This document shows positions 1 to 7,134 of a DNA stretch of 11,345 nucleotides, in pieces; position 1 is the first letter of the stretch, and each line of letters begins with the position of its first letter. This stretch comes from an uncultured Methanobrevibacter sp. (GTDB taxonomy: Archaea > Methanobacteriota > Methanobacteria > Methanobacteriales > Methanobacteriaceae). The DNA is taken from contig CAMODR010000015.1 of the NCBI GenBank assembly GCA_946611495.1, positions 1-11,345 of the forward strand, in the 5' to 3' direction. Below the pieces are notes generated by a model. That model saw only the letters and a list, made by a program, of their open reading frames with translations. It had not been told where the DNA came from and ran no database searches. Made by a program: the position numbers and the translations under genes.

Positions 1-30
1 TATAATTTTTAAAATCTAAAGAGGACTAAT

Positions 31-696
31 ATGAAGTTTGATCCACATATTCACAGTGTTTATTCAGGTGATGCTCGTTCAGAACCTATTGATATCCTTA
101 TACAAGCTCAAAAAATCGGATTAGATGCTATTGCAATCAGTGACCATAATGAAATAATGGGCTCTAGACTTGCAAGAAGTATTCCAGGAGACATAATTGT
201 AGTGCCTTCCATAGAAATTTCTACAGAAAAAGGCCATATGTTAGGTTTGGGAGTAGACGAGATTATTCCAAAAGGATTGTCTGCTGTAGAAACTGTAGAC
301 AGAATACATGATGCAGGTGGATTAGCTATTGTTCCTCATCCATTTTCTTATTATAGACATGGCCTCTTTTGCAAGGTGGATCCTAACTTAGCTGTAGATG
401 GTGTTGAGACTAAAAATGCAAGATATATATTTGGATACTCAAATAAACAGGCTGAAACATTAGCTGAAAAGAATCGTCTTGCTACATTAGGTTCAAGTGA
501 CTCTCACTTTTTAGAGTCTATTGGAGATGCTTATACAGAAGTCAACACTAAGGGAAATGACTCTGTAGATGGAATATTGAAAGCCATTAAAAAAAGACGA
601 TGCAAGGCTATGGGTCATGGAACCAGTAATTTAATTGTTGGAAAGGAAGTCTTTGTAAAAAAAGTTCTAAGACGCTATCCAAAAAGAGATGAATAA
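31..696 (+). CDS. PHP-domain metal-dependent phosphoesterase
   Basis: This 221-residue protein is a stand-alone PHP domain, a metal-binding phosphoesterase fold; the substrate cannot be read from the sequence. The expected motifs appear in order: DPHIHSVYSGD (residues 4-14, ligands H6 and H8), SDHNE (37-41, D38/H39), an IEIS glutamate (E62), VPHPF (101-105, H103) and SSDSHF (155-160, D157/H159). The metal-site ligands therefore look intact. The length fits single-domain archaeal PHP proteins; no polymerase or nuclease extension is attached. The C-terminus is basic (KKVLRRYPKR). The start is supported by GAGGA at 21-25, 5 nt before the ATG. Only 30 bp of upstream sequence are visible, so an operon with earlier genes cannot be excluded. 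TrpH/RNase AM-like activity is one possibility, but the N-terminal motif differs from the usual DLHxHT form. The family call is firm; the function is open. Confidence 0.9.
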   Translation: MKFDPHIHSVYSGDARSEPIDILIQAQKIGLDAIAISDHNEIMGSRLARSIPGDIIVVPSIEISTEKGHMLGLGVDEIIPKGLSAVETVDRIHDAGGLAIVPHPFSYYRHGLFCKVDPNLAVDGVETKNARYIFGYSNKQAETLAEKNRLATLGSSDSHFLESIGDAYTEVNTKGNDSVDGILKAIKKRRCKAMGHGTSNLIVGKEVFVKKVLRRYPKRDE

Positions 697-710
697 TAAA
701 ATTTATTGAT

Positions 711-790
711 CTTTTTTATTTTTCAATAGAATTATTTTTTTTTCACATTTTTTCTTTTTTTTCAGTAGAGTTATTTTTTTTCTACAAAAT
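711..790 (+). terminator. T-rich terminator of the PHP gene with duplicated unit
   Basis: Several runs of 6-9 T follow the PHP stop codon, as expected for archaeal termination. Two near-identical segments, 721-743 and 760-782, both read TTTCArTAGArTTATTTTTT (r = A or G) and differ at two positions over about 23 bases. They may act as tandem terminators. Confidence 0.6.
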
Positions 791-1018
791 TTTGATTTTT
801 TCATACTTCTATTTTTTAATTCCTTTAATTTTTTTTTTAATCAGAATTTTTTACTATCTATTTTTTTTACAATAAAAGTTATTCATATCAATACGAACAG
901 TTTAAAAAAATATTTTAGTCCTAATCTATTTTACAATAAATTTTTTTTCTCTATGATCAAGTTTTCAAAAATTATACTTAAAAAAATTTTTAAAAAAAAT
1001 TCCAACTAAATAAATTAA

Positions 1019-1037
1019 TAAAAAAATTATAAAAAAA
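1019..1037 (-). terminator. T-tract terminator of the DUF63 gene
   Basis: Two runs of about seven T on the minus strand (A-runs at about 1019-1026 and 1031-1037 on the plus strand) lie just past the DUF63 stop codon. This is the usual archaeal oligo-U termination pattern. Confidence 0.5.
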
Positions 1038-1044
1038 TCCCAAA

Positions 1045-1836
1045 CTATACCCCTATAGCCATAGTCAAAAAGTTTCTCAAACCAGGTGCCAATCCTAATA
1101 CAAATACTGTTAATTTTAATAAACTTTTTATGGTTTCGTCATCGAAATATTGATCGATTATGTATAATACTGCAACGATGACTATAATCTTCATAGGAAA
1201 CATTGTGAGAGATGTATCAAATAATTGATATAGGCCATTTGCTAAAACATGCTGTTCTGAATAATTGAAAAATTCTACAGCAATAAATGTTGTTGATGCA
1301 TCGAACAAATGTGCAGATATGATTGATAGATTTATTTTGTCCTTGAAAAATTCGATGAAATATGAAAGTGCAACAAAAACCATGCTTGTCAATATCCATG
1401 TGACGATGACATATGCCATTGGCATGAAATTCAATCTTGGAATTAGAGTCATGTTCGGTATAAGAAGAACAATTCCTATAATGGATAGGGTATGACTATA
1501 TTCGATATTTTTCTTTCTGTATAAAAAGACTGAAAATAGGAATGATGCTATTGTCACAAGTCCAACCAATATGTAAAGTCCAGGAGTTATCAAAAATACT
1601 GTTTTTGGATAAATCCCATTATCTACAAGTGCACGTATAAGAGATCCAAGAAATATGAAAGGTATGATTGGATATAGTATTGTTAGAGGGTCAATCTCTA
1701 TACGCTTAAACATCTTTATGATGGCTAAAATAAAAAGAAGAAGAATTAAAGTGTAGACAACAGTATTGAATATTGTGTATCCTGAAAAGAATGTGCTTTG
1801 GATAAAATCCGGCAGAAAACTGTCTACTGTAGCCAT
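1045..1836 (-). CDS. DUF63 family membrane protein
   Basis: This 263-residue polytopic membrane protein belongs to the archaeal family DUF63 (PF01889), whose function is unknown. About seven hydrophobic segments are visible, near residues 24-43, 55-70, 82-105, 116-133, 139-163, 213-229 and 240-258. Family-like polar motifs lie between or within them: GSLIRALVD (64-72), AHLFDAST (175-182), EQHVLA (194-199) and APGLRNFL (250-257). Conserved D, H, E and R residues near the membrane suggest a catalytic or transport role, but this is only inference. The ATG follows the leuA stop by 9 bp. The motif AGTGAT (minus strand, 1845-1840), which matches the GGTGAT part of the Shine-Dalgarno sequence, fills that gap. 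Translation is therefore probably coupled to leuA and the two are likely co-transcribed. Confidence 0.88.
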   Translation of the reverse strand: MATVDSFLPDFIQSTFFSGYTIFNTVVYTLILLLFILAIIKMFKRIEIDPLTILYPIIPFIFLGSLIRALVDNGIYPKTVFLITPGLYILVGLVTIASFLFSVFLYRKKNIEYSHTLSIIGIVLLIPNMTLIPRLNFMPMAYVIVTWILTSMVFVALSYFIEFFKDKINLSIISAHLFDASTTFIAVEFFNYSEQHVLANGLYQLFDTSLTMFPMKIIVIVAVLYIIDQYFDDETIKSLLKLTVFVLGLAPGLRNFLTMAIGV

Positions 1837-1845
1837 CTAATCACT

Positions 1846-3381
1846 TTAAAATGTTTCTCTAAGTTCAAGTATTCTGTTTATGGAGTTGATGACTGCAACT
1901 ACACTTGATAGGATAATGTCTTCCCTTGTAGCTCTACCTGTAGTGTTATTGCCTTCGTCATCTGAAATCTTTACAAAGGTTTCAGCCAATGCATCTGTAC
2001 CTCCAGTAATTGCCTCAAGCTTATACTCATCAAGGCTTATGTTTACAGTGTCCTCCACTAGGCTTGTTATTGCTTTGATTGCAGCATCTATTGGTCCTAC
2101 CCCAATATGGGATGTTTCCATAATCTCTCCATCAAGGGATATTTTCACAGTTGCTGTTGCAGATACAGATTCTCCTGTCATAACGCTTAATCCAAGCAAT
2201 TTTATATATTCCTTTTGGCTTGTACTGATTTCTGTAAGTATGATTGAATTTAGATCGTTGTCTGTAATGACCTTACCCTTATCTCCAAGAGATTTGATCT
2301 GTGTGAATATGTGGTCGAATTGCTTATCGCTTAACTTTATATTGTGCTCATCCAGTTTTGATTTGATTGCAGCATGGCCAGTATGCTTTCCAAGGGCGAT
2401 TGTTCTTCTGCGCCCTACCATTTCAGGTGCAATTGGCTCATATGTTGATGCATTCTTTAGGATTCCGTCTACATGTATTCCTGATTCATGTGCAAATGCA
2501 TTATCCCCTACAATTGGCTTTGTTGGAGGCATCTTTATACCTGTAATGGTTCCAACGAAGTTTGAGGTGTCATAGAGCTTTGTTGTATCAACATTTATGT
2601 TAAGTCCATAGGCGATTTTAAGGGTTACTGCAAGCTCTTCAAGAGAGGTGTTTCCGCTACGCTCCCCTATTCCATTTATTGTACAGTGAGATTGGTTAGC
2701 GCCTTCCTCTAGACCTATTATGGTGTTTGCCACTGCAAGACCAAAGTCATTATGGAAATGAAGGCTTATAGGAATGTTGATTTTCTTTCTAAGAGTTCTT
2801 ATTAAGGTTCTTGCTGTAGATGGCACAAGTATGCCTACAGTGTCTGGAACGTTTATTATGTCTGAACCTGCATTTTCAACTGCCTTGTAGAATTCGATTA
2901 GGTAGTTCATTTCTGTTCTTGTAGCGTCTTCAGCTGAAAATTCCACCTTAAGGCCATGGTCCTTAGCATATTCCACCATCTCTATGGATTGGTTTAGGAT
3001 TTCGTCTTTTGTCTTCTTTAGCTTATAGTCTCTGTGAAGAGGGGATGTTCCTATAAACAAATGAACATAAGAAAGGTTTGAGTCTATAACAGCATCTATG
3101 TCTTTTTTGACTACTCTTGCAAGGCCGCATAATTCAGAGTTAAGGCCAAGCTTTGCTATCTCTTTTGCAGCTTTTCGCTCACCGTTTGAAGCAGTTGGAA
3201 ATCCTACTTCAATAGTGTCTACTCCAAGAAGGTCTAACCTTTGGGCTATCTTGATCTTTTCATCTACTGTCAATGCAATTCCTGGAGCCTGCTCACCGTC
3301 ACGGAGAGTTGTATCAAATATCTTAATCTCCTCTGGAAGGTTCAATTCCTTCTTATTCTGTGCCATGTTTATTGCATACAT
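1846..3381 (-). CDS. leuA: 2-isopropylmalate synthase (LeuA/CimA/AksA family)
   Basis: This cytosolic enzyme condenses acetyl-CoA with 2-oxoisovalerate to give 2-isopropylmalate, the first committed step of leucine synthesis. The 511 residues contain a DRE-TIM barrel followed by a regulatory domain. The barrel carries FDTTLRDGEQAPG (22-34, R27/D28), SLHFHNDFG (206-214, metal ligands H208/H210), NGIGERSGN (236-244) and HESGIHVDG (298-306). The LeuA dimer/allosteric domain lies at about 395-509 and suggests leucine feedback control. Methanogens also have the paralogues CimA (citramalate) and AksA (homocitrate). The C-terminal domain argues against a short AksA, and the segment IEVGFPTASNGE (58-69) looks more like LeuA than CimA, though this is not proof. 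The start is supported by GGGGA 4 nt upstream (minus strand, 3390-3386); the internal Met6 lacks such a site. It is first in a probable operon with the DUF63 gene. Confidence 0.85.
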   Translation of the reverse strand: MYAINMAQNKKELNLPEEIKIFDTTLRDGEQAPGIALTVDEKIKIAQRLDLLGVDTIEVGFPTASNGERKAAKEIAKLGLNSELCGLARVVKKDIDAVIDSNLSYVHLFIGTSPLHRDYKLKKTKDEILNQSIEMVEYAKDHGLKVEFSAEDATRTEMNYLIEFYKAVENAGSDIINVPDTVGILVPSTARTLIRTLRKKINIPISLHFHNDFGLAVANTIIGLEEGANQSHCTINGIGERSGNTSLEELAVTLKIAYGLNINVDTTKLYDTSNFVGTITGIKMPPTKPIVGDNAFAHESGIHVDGILKNASTYEPIAPEMVGRRRTIALGKHTGHAAIKSKLDEHNIKLSDKQFDHIFTQIKSLGDKGKVITDNDLNSIILTEISTSQKEYIKLLGLSVMTGESVSATATVKISLDGEIMETSHIGVGPIDAAIKAITSLVEDTVNISLDEYKLEAITGGTDALAETFVKISDDEGNNTTGRATREDIILSSVVAVINSINRILELRETF

Positions 3382-3421
3382 TTTGTCCCCAACTTTCTTT
3401 TTATAGCAATTAAATTTCTTG

Positions 3422-3433
3422 TTTTATAAAAAT
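3422..3433 (-). promoter_or_regulatory. probable TATA box of leuA
   Basis: On the minus strand this reads ATTTTTATAAAA, preceded by a purine-rich AAAAGTG that could serve as a BRE. Its centre is about 46 nt upstream of the leuA ATG. Initiation about 26 nt downstream would leave a leader of roughly 20 nt containing the GGGGA site. Confidence 0.5.
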
Positions 3434-3738
3434 CACTTTTTTGATTAATTATTGATTTTACATATCATTTTTGATTTTTTTATATTAATTTTGTATATTA
3501 TTAATATTTTTATCTTTATTTTTTATTTTATATTATATTTTTTATATTTTAGAATTGAATTTGATTAAATTTTCAAGATATAATCTCACATTTTTATAAT
3601 CGCCATTATTAAAAACTTATCCCTATTAACTAATTATTTTTCTAAATCTCTTTATATATTAGATTATTTTTTCAATATTTAGGTATAACTAACTATTTTC
3701 CTATTTAACTTATTCTTTGTTAGTATTTTTTAAAAAAC

Positions 3739-3748
3739 TTTTTATATT
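3739..3748 (+). promoter_or_regulatory. probable TATA box of alba
   Basis: AAAAAAC (BRE-like, 3732-3738) is followed by TTTTTATATT. Initiation about 26 nt downstream (near 3770) gives a leader of about 24 nt holding the strong ribosome binding site. Spacing is typical for archaea. Confidence 0.6.
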
Positions 3749-3781
3749 TCTTAAAATAAATAATTGAATATTGATTGCATT

Positions 3782-3786
3782 GGAGG
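3782..3786 (+). promoter_or_regulatory. strong ribosome binding site that fixes the alba start
   Basis: GGAGG stands 7 nt before the ATG at 3794, the best Shine-Dalgarno match in the window. It places the start there rather than at the in-frame upstream ATG at 3764. A GTG at 3791 is possible but less likely. Confidence 0.8.
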
Positions 3787-3793
3787 CGTAGTG

Positions 3794-4063
3794 ATGACAG
3801 ATGAAAATATAGTTTATGTTGGCAATAAACCAGTAATGAATTATGTTCTTGCAGTGGTAACTCAAGTGAACAATGGTGCAACAGAGGTTTATTTAAAGGC
3901 AAGAGGCAGAGCAATAAGTCGTGCTGTAGACGTTGCTGAAATTGTTAGAAATCGTTTTGTCACTGATATAGAAGTGGGAAACATTACTATAGGAACAGAG
4001 GAAGTTAGTGATGACAGCGGCGTTACTAATGTTTCTATAATTGAGATTCCTTTATTAAAATAA
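3794..4063 (+). CDS. albA: Alba archaeal chromatin/RNA-binding protein
   Basis: This 89-residue protein is Alba, the small dimeric nucleic-acid-binding protein that coats archaeal DNA and also binds RNA. The family core is unmistakable: [17 protein letters not shown] (8-24), then [20 protein letters not shown] and NRF, and a C-terminal strand [11 protein letters not shown]. The length equals the usual 87-97 residues. The site equivalent to Sulfolobus Alba Lys16, known for regulatory acetylation, is Asn11 here, while the Lys17 equivalent is kept as Lys12 (alignment by eye). The gene stands alone between a divergent leuA and a convergent radical SAM gene, with its own TATA box and a strong ribosome binding site, as suits an abundant protein. 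A longer reading from the ATG at 3764 would add ten residues that lie before the ribosome binding site, so it is rejected. Confidence 0.96.
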   Translation: MTDENIVYVGNKPVMNYVLAVVTQVNNGATEVYLKARGRAISRAVDVAEIVRNRFVTDIEVGNITIGTEEVSDDSGVTNVSIIEIPLLK

Positions 4064-4064
4064 C

Positions 4065-4093
4065 TTTTTTTATTTACTATTTTTTAAAAAAAA
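4065..4093. terminator. bidirectional terminator between alba and the radical SAM gene
   Basis: T-runs follow the alba stop at 4065-4070 and 4080-4085. The second adjoins an A8 run (4086-4093), which is a U8 tract on the minus strand. The pair can serve both converging genes. Confidence 0.5.
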
Positions 4094-4118
4094 CTCATTT
4101 TATTATTTTCATATGTAT

Positions 4119-4178
4119 AAATAGATTTATGATTATTTTTTTAAATCTAAAATAGATTTATGATATTTTTTTCAATCT
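4119..4178. repeat. two-copy 31-bp tandem repeat with hairpin
   Basis: The words starting AAATAGATTTATGAT at 4119 and 4150 begin two copies about 30 bp long with a 31-bp period. Across the junction, AAATCT (4143-4148) and AGATTT (4154-4159) form a 6-bp stem with a 5-nt loop, followed by a T7 run on the plus strand. It lies between the ends of two convergent genes and may add to termination. Confidence 0.65.
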
Positions 4179-4216
4179 AAACCATAATACTTATTTTTAT
4201 AATAATCTTTTTTTTA

Positions 4217-5332
4217 TCAGTAATTGTCTAAAGAGTTTTGATAAGCTCCTTCCAATTTGATATAAGGCTCTGCTCTTTTTATAACAACACCTAATTTTTG
4301 AAGGTCCTCTAATTTCTTGAAAGGCATTTTCTTTCTTATGCTTATTATTCTTCTTGCTGATTTTGGACCTATTCCTGGAACCCTTATAAGTTCCTTAAAT
4401 GGTGCATTGTTTATCTCTACAGGGAAAATGTCCATCTCTCTTGCTGCAAGAATTTTCGGATCTTCGTGAAGTGATAACTTGTCATCATCATCAAATACAA
4501 GCTCCTTGACCTTAAACTTATAATCATTCAATAGTGCATCTGCATGGTATAGCTGTGCGGTTCTGTCTGTATTGCATGCTTCTTTCTTTTCAAAATCGGT
4601 TCCTTCTACAGGGGAGAATGCACTGAAATAACTGCGTCTAAGGTCTGCTTTTCTGTATAAACTATCCATACGCTTAAGAATATCTAAATCGCTTTCATCA
4701 TTTGCTCCAACGATTATCTGTGTAGTATGGCCTGACCTTGCAAAGTCTGGATTTTTCCTGCCTATTTGGTGCATCCAGTCTATTCTTTTTAAGATGTCCT
4801 TATTATAATCCTTTGTTGTGGTTATTTCGCTAAGGCCGTCCTTTGTAGCAGCTTCAATATTAAGGCTGACTCTGTCTGCAAGGCTCATTGCCCTTTTTAT
4901 TGAATCCTTGCTGGCTCCTGGAATGATCTTCAAGTGAATATAATCCTGATATCCATAGTCCTTACGCAATATTCTTGCTGTCTCTATGGTTTTCTCCATA
5001 GTGTCATCTATGTTATGGGATATTCCTGAGGATAGGAATAGTCCGTTTACATATCCATTGTTATAATAATGCAGGAAGACCCTTGACAATTCTTCTGGAC
5101 TAAGCTCAAGACGGGTGAAGTTGCGCTTGCTTTGGTTTATGCAGTATTTACAATCATTTTTGCACTTATTGCTCATAAGTGTTTTAAAAAGAGGTATCTT
5201 ACATCCATCGTGGCCTGTTGCATGGTATATTCCTGGCAAATTAACTTGAGAACTCTTGCTATGGCTAACATAGTCGCATAAGTCGTACTGTGCTGAATCT
5301 GCTAAAACCTGCATCTTTTCCATAGTTGACAT
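4217..5332 (-). CDS. radical SAM protein with C-terminal helix-hairpin-helix
   Basis: This 371-residue protein matches the type annotated as putative DNA modification/repair radical SAM protein (TIGR03916, the partner of UDG-like proteins in bacteria; recalled, not searched). The N-terminal part holds GHDGCKIPLFKTLMSNKC leading into CKNDCKYC, a CxxxCxxC motif (C57, C61, C64) binding the 4Fe-4S cluster that cleaves S-adenosylmethionine. A TIM-barrel core follows (FLSSGI 99-104, HLKIIPGA 133-140, SLNIEA 156-161, YFSAFSPVEGT 235-245). A DNA-binding helix-hairpin-helix lies at about 314-335 (ELIRVPGIGPKSARRI). The start is supported by GAGGA 6 nt before the ATG (minus strand, 5343-5339). It is divergent from cfbB, and no uracil-DNA glycosylase gene lies nearby. 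The biochemical reaction is not established; the architecture points to DNA or RNA. Confidence 0.85.
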   Translation of the reverse strand: MSTMEKMQVLADSAQYDLCDYVSHSKSSQVNLPGIYHATGHDGCKIPLFKTLMSNKCKNDCKYCINQSKRNFTRLELSPEELSRVFLHYYNNGYVNGLFLSSGISHNIDDTMEKTIETARILRKDYGYQDYIHLKIIPGASKDSIKRAMSLADRVSLNIEAATKDGLSEITTTKDYNKDILKRIDWMHQIGRKNPDFARSGHTTQIIVGANDESDLDILKRMDSLYRKADLRRSYFSAFSPVEGTDFEKKEACNTDRTAQLYHADALLNDYKFKVKELVFDDDDKLSLHEDPKILAAREMDIFPVEINNAPFKELIRVPGIGPKSARRIISIRKKMPFKKLEDLQKLGVVIKRAEPYIKLEGAYQNSLDNY

Positions 5333-5453
5333 TTCTATTCCTCAAATTAATTTTCAAAATATTTTACAATATATTCTATATGTTTTATATTCTTTATATT
5401 TTCATATTCGTATATATTAATATTTTTTTATTTTTAGTTTTATTTTTATTATG

Positions 5454-5521
5454 TAATTAGAATTATTTATCCAATAGTTTTTTTTATTAATTTAATTAGA
5501 TTGTTTATTCAATAGTTTTTT
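5454..5521 (+). repeat. two-copy 39-bp-spaced direct repeat upstream of cfbB
   Basis: Segments 5454-5484 and 5493-5521 align with one indel and two substitutions. Both start TAATTAGA and end CAATAGTTTTTT. A looser third copy (TTAGAATTATT followed by TTATTCAAT) begins near 5557. Spaced copies upstream of a promoter could be regulator sites or simple slippage products. Confidence 0.5.
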
Positions 5522-5622
5522 GATTTATTGTATTACTTTTTTTATTAAAAAATCCTTAGAATTATTATTTTTTATTCAATTCAATTGTATTTTACTTATA
5601 CATAATCTTACTATAAGAAACT

Positions 5623-5632
5623 TTTATATAAA
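5623..5632 (+). promoter_or_regulatory. TATA box of cfbB, placed for a leaderless mRNA
   Basis: TTTATATAAA is the best TATA match in the window. Its centre lies 26-27 nt before the cfbB ATG, the archaeal TATA-to-start-site distance. No Shine-Dalgarno-like sequence lies between the box and the ATG, so transcription probably begins at or next to the start codon. Confidence 0.6.
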
Positions 5633-5652
5633 AAATAGAATAATGTAATATT

Positions 5653-7095
5653 ATGAAACTCGTATTAGCTGGAACAGGAAGTGCAGTGGGAAAGACTACA
5701 ATTTCCACAGGAATTATGAAAGCACTTTCAGATGAAAACGTTCAACCATTTAAGGTAGGTCCTGACTTTATTGATCCTTCATATCACACTATTGCTACAG
5801 GAAACATAAGCAGAAACCTTGATTCCTTTTTCATGAATGATTTTCAAATAGTAAACTCCTTTGAGAGAGCATTAAAGAAATCAAAATCAAACATCGGAAT
5901 CATAGAAGGTGTAAGAGGTCTTTATGAAGGTATCAGTCCTATTGGTGATACAGGTAACACTGCTTCAATTGCAAAGGCTCTTGATGCACCTGTTGTGCTT
6001 CTTATGGATTCAAGAAGCTTAGTCAAAAGTGCAGCTGCTGTTGTTCTTGGTTTTAAAGCACTTGATCCACAAATAAGAATTGAAGGAGTCATCTTAAACA
6101 AAGTCAAAGGTCCACGTCACTTTAAGAAGGCTAAAGAATCTGTTGAAAAGCTTGCAGATGTTCCAGTTATAGGGGGCATACCTAGAGACGATAAGATTTC
6201 TGTTGAAGAAAGGCATCTTGGCCTTGTCCCTGCTCTTGAAAAAGACAGAATCACTAAAAACATTAACCTTTGGGGAGAAATTGCAGAGGAACATATAGAC
6301 TTGGATGCTCTAAAGGAGATAATGAAGACAAGCTCCAAATCTACTGTAAAAGACAATCAAAAAATTGCAATGGAATCTCATGAAGATGATTTTAATAAGG
6401 AGCATAATGATGCATTAGACCTTAAGGTTACAAACGATTCAAAGCCTGGTGAATTATGGAAGACAGGCAATAAGTCAAAAGTCAAGATTGGTGTTGCAAA
6501 AGATGAAATATTCACCTTCTATTATCAGGAAACTCTTGAATCTCTTGAGGATAATAATGCAGAGATTGTTCCATTCAGCCCTTATAAGGATGAGCACCTT
6601 CCAGATGTTGATGCCTTATATATAGGCGGTGGATATCCTGAAGTATTTAAACAAGATCTATCCAACAACAAATCTATGCTTCAAGACATTAAAAAGTTCC
6701 ATGATGATAATAGGCCAATATATGGTGAATGTGGTGGTTTAATATACCTATCAAAATCTATTGATGGATTGGATATGGTCAATGCTATTCCTTACACATC
6801 TGAAATGACTGATAGGGTTCAAGGATTAAATTATATTGTAGCAAGGGCTAATCAAGATAATCTAATATCAAATGAGGGAGACATATTCAGAGGCCATGAG
6901 TTCCATTATACCAAGCTTAATATAAATGATACAAAAGGCCTTGTTTTTGATGTTTTAAGAGGCAGAGGAGTCCTTAACAACATGGATGGAGTCAGTATCA
7001 AAAATACTCTTGCAAACTATATTCATATTCATGCTTGTTCCCATCCTAACTTTGGATATAACTTTACAAGCAATATTGCTGATTTGGATATTTAA
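5653..7095 (+). CDS. cfbB: Ni-sirohydrochlorin a,c-diamide synthase (CbiA/CfbB family)
   Basis: In methanogens this cytosolic enzyme amidates the a and c side chains of Ni-sirohydrochlorin, using ATP and glutamine, on the way to coenzyme F430 of methyl-CoM reductase; the homologue CbiA acts on cobyrinate for B12. The 480 residues have an N-terminal ATP-binding domain with P-loop [10 protein letters not shown] (7-16), [12 protein letters not shown] (34-45), EGVRGLYEG (85-93) and LMDSRS (117-122). The C-terminal class-I-type glutamine amidotransferase domain has YIGGGYPE (323-330), the nucleophile in GECGG (C360), FRGHEFHYT (412-420) and the catalytic His region [10 protein letters not shown] (456-465). 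Residues of about 225-275 form a charged, low-complexity linker that lengthens the protein beyond the usual ~450-460. F430 versus B12 specificity rests on the probable organism. No other cfb genes are in the window. Confidence 0.88.
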   Translation: MKLVLAGTGSAVGKTTISTGIMKALSDENVQPFKVGPDFIDPSYHTIATGNISRNLDSFFMNDFQIVNSFERALKKSKSNIGIIEGVRGLYEGISPIGDTGNTASIAKALDAPVVLLMDSRSLVKSAAAVVLGFKALDPQIRIEGVILNKVKGPRHFKKAKESVEKLADVPVIGGIPRDDKISVEERHLGLVPALEKDRITKNINLWGEIAEEHIDLDALKEIMKTSSKSTVKDNQKIAMESHEDDFNKEHNDALDLKVTNDSKPGELWKTGNKSKVKIGVAKDEIFTFYYQETLESLEDNNAEIVPFSPYKDEHLPDVDALYIGGGYPEVFKQDLSNNKSMLQDIKKFHDDNRPIYGECGGLIYLSKSIDGLDMVNAIPYTSEMTDRVQGLNYIVARANQDNLISNEGDIFRGHEFHYTKLNINDTKGLVFDVLRGRGVLNNMDGVSIKNTLANYIHIHACSHPNFGYNFTSNIADLDI

Positions 7096-7100
7096 TTCCA

Positions 7101-7118
7101 TTTTTTCTTATTTTTTTT
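7101..7118 (+). terminator. T-tract terminator of cfbB
   Basis: Runs of six and eight T follow the cfbB stop codon by 5-23 nt, with no hairpin, in the usual archaeal manner. Confidence 0.55.
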
Positions 7119-7134
7119 ATATGTCTTATTTGTG

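Larger units (their letters stand above)
697..1044. other. convergent AT-rich intergenic region
   Basis: This 348-bp gap lies between the converging PHP and DUF63 genes. It is almost entirely A and T, with T-tracts on the plus strand near the PHP stop and A-tracts (T-tracts on the minus strand) near the DUF63 stop. No coding frame with a ribosome binding site and no GC-rich RNA-like island was seen. It appears to hold only terminators. Confidence 0.7.
3382..3793. other. divergent promoter region between leuA and alba
   Basis: This extremely AT-rich 412-bp gap separates two divergently transcribed genes. A TATA-like element lies close to each gene, and the middle (about 3440-3720) shows only A/T-rich sequence with scattered TTGATT words. 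No further gene was recognised. Confidence 0.6.
5333..5652. other. divergent promoter region between the radical SAM gene and cfbB
   Basis: This 320-bp gap is almost pure A/T. It contains a clear cfbB TATA box near its right end, TATA-like sequence for the leftward gene around 5371-5385 (minus strand CATATAGAAT, weak), and a two-copy repeat at 5454-5521. No gene was seen. Confidence 0.6.

Noticed and set aside
1880..2575. 231-codon open frame on the plus strand antisense to leuA
   Set aside because: It lies wholly opposite a well-recognised enzyme gene, has no binding site, and its translation looks like a shadow of leuA codons.
3764..3793. Longer alba reading from the upstream in-frame ATG
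   Set aside because: It would place the GGAGG ribosome binding site inside the coding region and add ten residues that do not belong to the family. The predicted transcript also starts near 3770.
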